NCBI GenBank assembly: GCA_037200445.1
Contig: JBBCGH010000001.1
Coordinates: 3,224,001-3,288,000, forward strand
Length of the DNA: 64,000 bases
DNA from: Alphaproteobacteria bacterium
GTDB taxonomy: Bacteria; Pseudomonadota; Alphaproteobacteria; Rhizobiales; Xanthobacteraceae
Reading direction: 5' to 3'
Numbering within the stretch: position 1 is the stretch's first letter; each line of letters opens with the position of its first letter. Below are positions 61,777 through 64,000 of this stretch, in pieces. The translations under genes were made by a program, and so were the position numbers. The notes beneath the pieces were generated by a model. That model ran no database searches and was not told the origin of the DNA. It saw only the letters and a list, made by a program, of their open reading frames with translations.

Positions 61777-63173
61777 TGAGGCGTGACCGGACGTCTGATC
61801 AGAGTGGCGAGCGTATCGATCGCCTGCTCGATCAGTGACCGCTGGTAGCGGTAATACATCTCGTCGCCCATCGGCGTGAAGATCGAGTTGGTCTGGCGCT
61901 CGCAGCGCGCGCGCAGGGCGAGAAGCTGATTCACGATCTCCTCGCCGCTCTCGCGGATTTGGCCCGCTGTCGCAGAGCTTTCCGGTGCGGCCCGGATCTG
62001 CGCAAGGGTCAGCCCGGGATCGACAAGCTCCTTTGTTGCCGTTTCAAGCCGCTCGCGTGCGGCATCGATGCGCCACAGCCGAAACCGGCTATACGCGTTC
62101 ATCAGGTTGAACAGGATGGTGATCGCCATCACCAGATAGACCCAGTAGGCCGGCGACATCAAGTTGACCAGCCACGGAAAATAGCGGTCGGCGAGCTCGG
62201 GCTCGCCGCTCAGGAAGAACTGATGTGCCTCGCGCGCGAGCGGGAGTGCCGTTGCCTGGCTGGTCGAACTCGGCGGGTTGCCACGGACAAAGCCGGGCAG
62301 CTCTGCTGCGACCAGCATCAACAGTGCGATGCGGTCGGCGCGCGGCGCACAGGGGCTTGCGACGAGCAGGGTGTTGAGCCGCGCGACCTGCCGGTCGCCC
62401 GCAGGAATATGCCGCACCAGATCGTAAAGCCCGGCCGGGATGCGCCCGAGGCCGAGCCATGGATGGCGCGCGATCAGGCCCGGCAGGTCATCCGGCGCGA
62501 CGATATCGAGCCCGTTGTCGCGGATAAGCTTACGGAGGAAGTCGGCATCCTCCTGCATCACCATGGCGGCGATATCGAGCTTGCCTTGGGCAACCAGTTT
62601 GGCCTGCTCGGCGAGCGGGTGAAAGGAAAGCTTGAGGTCGAGGTCGTGCAGGTCACGGTCGGTCAAAAGCTGCTGCATCAGATGCGCGGTGCCGGAGCCT
62701 TCCGGTCCGATCCCGATCGTCGCCCCGCGCAAGTCCGAGAGCGTGCGGAAGTCCCGCCCCGGCTTTCCCAGCAGCAGCAACGATTCCGGCAGCGGGAGCC
62801 TGCCAAGCAGCTCGAACTTCATGTCCGCCGACACGGGCGTGCCATCCTGGATCAGCGCGAACATCTCGTTGCAACGCGCCCGGTCCGCGTCGAGGCGGGT
62901 CACGTTCTCGATCGAGCCGGCTGTCGGGATCACGGTCAGCGTGCCGTGCTCGCGCCGTGCCCGTTCGGAGAGCCGCGTCGCCAGCGCGTGGTACTGGCCG
63001 CCCGGCGAACCGGAAAGAATCGACGCATGCAGGTATCCGTAATCGCGCGCGATGCCGAAGGCGCCGGCGAGCGCCGCGACCGCCGCGGCAATGCAAAAGA
63101 GAAACGCGAGCCGCAGAACGCCCCTTCCGCTCAGTGCACCGGAGGAGTCTTCGTTCTGTGTCGCGCGCGGCAT
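61719..63173 (-). CDS. TAXI-type TRAP solute-binding protein, C-terminus replaced by IS sequence
   Basis: The 484-residue protein has an N-terminal membrane helix (LRLAFLFCIAAAVAALAGAF), a TAXI solute-binding domain (ILSGSPGGQYHALATRLSER, TIGIGPEGSGTAHLMQQLLT) and a second helix near 345-365 followed by a cytoplasmic region. Its last 19 or so residues, from about TQNSIFVPAVLRGG, are read from the IS5 element and overlap the transposase gene by 41 bp. The insertion removed the native end. Such membrane-anchored TAXI proteins may act as sensors rather than transport subunits. Confidence 0.85.
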   Translation of the reverse strand: MPRATQNEDSSGALSGRGVLRLAFLFCIAAAVAALAGAFGIARDYGYLHASILSGSPGGQYHALATRLSERARREHGTLTVIPTAGSIENVTRLDADRARCNEMFALIQDGTPVSADMKFELLGRLPLPESLLLLGKPGRDFRTLSDLRGATIGIGPEGSGTAHLMQQLLTDRDLHDLDLKLSFHPLAEQAKLVAQGKLDIAAMVMQEDADFLRKLIRDNGLDIVAPDDLPGLIARHPWLGLGRIPAGLYDLVRHIPAGDRQVARLNTLLVASPCAPRADRIALLMLVAAELPGFVRGNPPSSTSQATALPLAREAHQFFLSGEPELADRYFPWLVNLMSPAYWVYLVMAITILFNLMNAYSRFRLWRIDAARERLETATKELVDPGLTLAQIRAAPESSATAGQIRESGEEIVNQLLALRARCERQTNSIFTPMGDEMYYRYQRSLIEQAIDTLATLIRRPVTPQSLTQNSIFVPAVLRGGER

Positions 63174-63176
63174 CGG

Positions 63177-63671
63177 CTACCGCTTGCGGCTGATGATGAA
63201 TCCGGCCAGGGCTGCCAGCGCGAGCGTGCCGAGCAGCGAGGAGCGCGTGCCCTGCCGCACTGTTTCGCCGGCAAACTTCAGGCCTTCCTGTGCGCTCCGC
63301 GACGCGGCGCCCACAACGCTTCCGGATGCGAGGGCGCCAAGAGCAACCGCGGGTCTCACAAATTGCAACGGCGGCTGGGTGGCGAGCCGCGGCGGCCGGC
63401 CCGCGGCGGCTGCGAGCAAAAGGATCAACGCAAGCAAAAGCAGGCCGCCGCCGATTATTCCGTGTGCGATCATCGGGGTCCATTGCGCCGCAAGCCATGT
63501 GTGCAGCGCGATGAGCCCGACCACGGCCGCGCCGACGAGCGCGAAGATGCCGGCGCCGGCGAAGATCGCGATGCGCGCGGTGTAGCGAACGCGGCGGCGC
63601 GCCTCCCCTTTGGCCCAGTCCACCTGCCGGTCTATGTCCGCCTGGACCGCGCCGAACAAGGACGCGAACAT
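63177..63671 (-). CDS. Phage holin family (superfamily III, PF07332-like) membrane protein
   Basis: The 164-residue protein has a charged N-terminal region (QADIDRQVDWAKGEARRRVR), two long hydrophobic helices (IAIFAGAGIFALVGAAVVGL and IIGGGLLLLALILLLAAAA) and a C-terminal hydrophobic end (LLGTLALAALAGFIISRKR). It matches the holin-like family found beside DUF883 proteins in many proteobacteria; phage origin is not implied. The ATG at 63671 overlaps the stop of the upstream DUF883-like gene. Confidence 0.8.
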   Translation of the reverse strand: MFASLFGAVQADIDRQVDWAKGEARRRVRYTARIAIFAGAGIFALVGAAVVGLIALHTWLAAQWTPMIAHGIIGGGLLLLALILLLAAAAGRPPRLATQPPLQFVRPAVALGALASGSVVGAASRSAQEGLKFAGETVRQGTRSSLLGTLALAALAGFIISRKR

Positions 63672-64000
63672 CAACCGCGCCCTCGCGACATCATGCCGAT
63701 CACCACGCCGACCAGCACCGCGCCCGCAATCGTGCCGAGCGGATTGCGCCGCGCCATGCCTTCGAGTTCGGCGGCGAATGTCTTGGCCTGTTCGGTCGCC
63801 GACGACATGAGGTCCGCCCCTGTCTCAGTGACGCCGCTGGCGGCGTCTCCGACCTGTGCGGCTACGCTCTCCCTGACGCCGCGGATCGATTTTGCCGCCT
63901 CCCCTCCCGCCTGGGATGCGAAACGCGCGACATGATCCTTCAGGCTGGCGAACTCGCGGCGCAGTTCCGCGAGGCCATCCTGGCTCTCATTTGCAGGAGC
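63671..64000 (-). CDS. DUF883/ElaB-YqjD-like protein, C-terminal part
   Basis: The visible 109 residues are a long charged helix (LAELRREFASLKDHVARFAS ...) with a C-terminal membrane segment, ARRNPLGTIAGAVLVGVVIG, characteristic of ElaB/YqjD ribosome-associated inner-membrane proteins. The 5' end lies outside the window. Stop and next start overlap as TGATG, so it is coupled to the holin-like gene. Confidence 0.8.
   Translation of the reverse strand, partial: APANESQDGLAELRREFASLKDHVARFASQAGGEAAKSIRGVRESVAAQVGDAASGVTETGADLMSSATEQAKTFAAELEGMARRNPLGTIAGAVLVGVVIGMMSRGRG

Noticed and set aside
63177-63671. Prophage remnant suggested by the holin-like gene
   Set aside because: This holin family is a common chromosomal gene beside DUF883 proteins; no other phage genes are present.

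Overview
The window is about 64 kb of GC-rich DNA. Its gene content points to an alphaproteobacterium of the order Hyphomicrobiales (Rhizobiales): phosphatidylcholine synthase, RlpA, IalB-family, DUF2336 and DUF1236 proteins, a PuuD-type urate oxidase, malyl-CoA lyase, and short palindromic intergenic repeats of the rhizobial type. This placement is inference from gene families; no rRNA is present.

Layout. 0-5.2 kb: 5' part of a D-Ala-D-Ala carboxypeptidase, rlpA, tRNA-Ser(UGA), two micro-ORFs, an amidase with a coupled small partner, and a PuuE-like deacetylase. 5.5-11.5 kb: amino-acid binding protein, a degenerate L,D-transpeptidase-like membrane protein, a VapBC locus, an M20 peptidase, and rimO carrying a palindromic element inside its coding sequence. 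11.5-26.1 kb: a purine catabolism and uptake block on the minus strand (uraH, xdhA, xdhB, xdhC, a BMP-type nucleobase/nucleoside ABC transporter, puuD, an amidohydrolase, a DUF983 protein, allC). Together with the PuuE-like gene it covers import, xanthine to urate, urate to hydroxyisourate, hydroxyisourate hydrolysis, and allantoin/allantoate breakdown. No OHCU decarboxylase was seen. 26.2-35.3 kb: general and lipid metabolism (enoyl-CoA hydratase, quinone reductase, SDR, TerC, Pcs, DUF1326/DUF2182, flavin monooxygenase, CaiB-type CoA transferase, malyl-CoA lyase). 35.5-42.2 kb: DUF2336 and PilZ genes and small exported proteins.

42.4-48.8 kb holds the most unusual locus. A 1227-residue protein has a trypsin-fold (Nal1-like) domain with a visible His-Asp-Ser triad and an approximately 800-residue K/D/E-rich repetitive tail. 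It is followed by two translationally coupled ATP-grasp proteins of the peptide-maturase (MvdC/MvdD/RimK) type, one apparently catalytically dead, and by a 72-residue stand-alone copy of the protease's N-terminal domain. I do not recognise a described system with this composition; peptide modification of the repetitive tail is the hypothesis I would test.

48.9-64 kb: HlyD-type fusion protein with a DUF3302 partner, a chimeric remnant (phosphatase head joined to arylsulfatase tail), an intact arylsulfatase with its formylglycine-generating enzyme, two IalB paralogues, a YejA-like peptide-binding protein, a degenerate acyl-CoA synthetase, a degenerate GGDEF protein, an IS5-family element that has replaced the end of a TAXI-type gene, and holin-like and DUF883-like membrane proteins at the edge.

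Many genes between 26.7 and 40.1 kb carry single-base frameshifts, most in or beside G/C runs. Either the underlying assembly has uncorrected indels there or the region is decaying. These genes are entered as pseudogenes with the likely intact product named.
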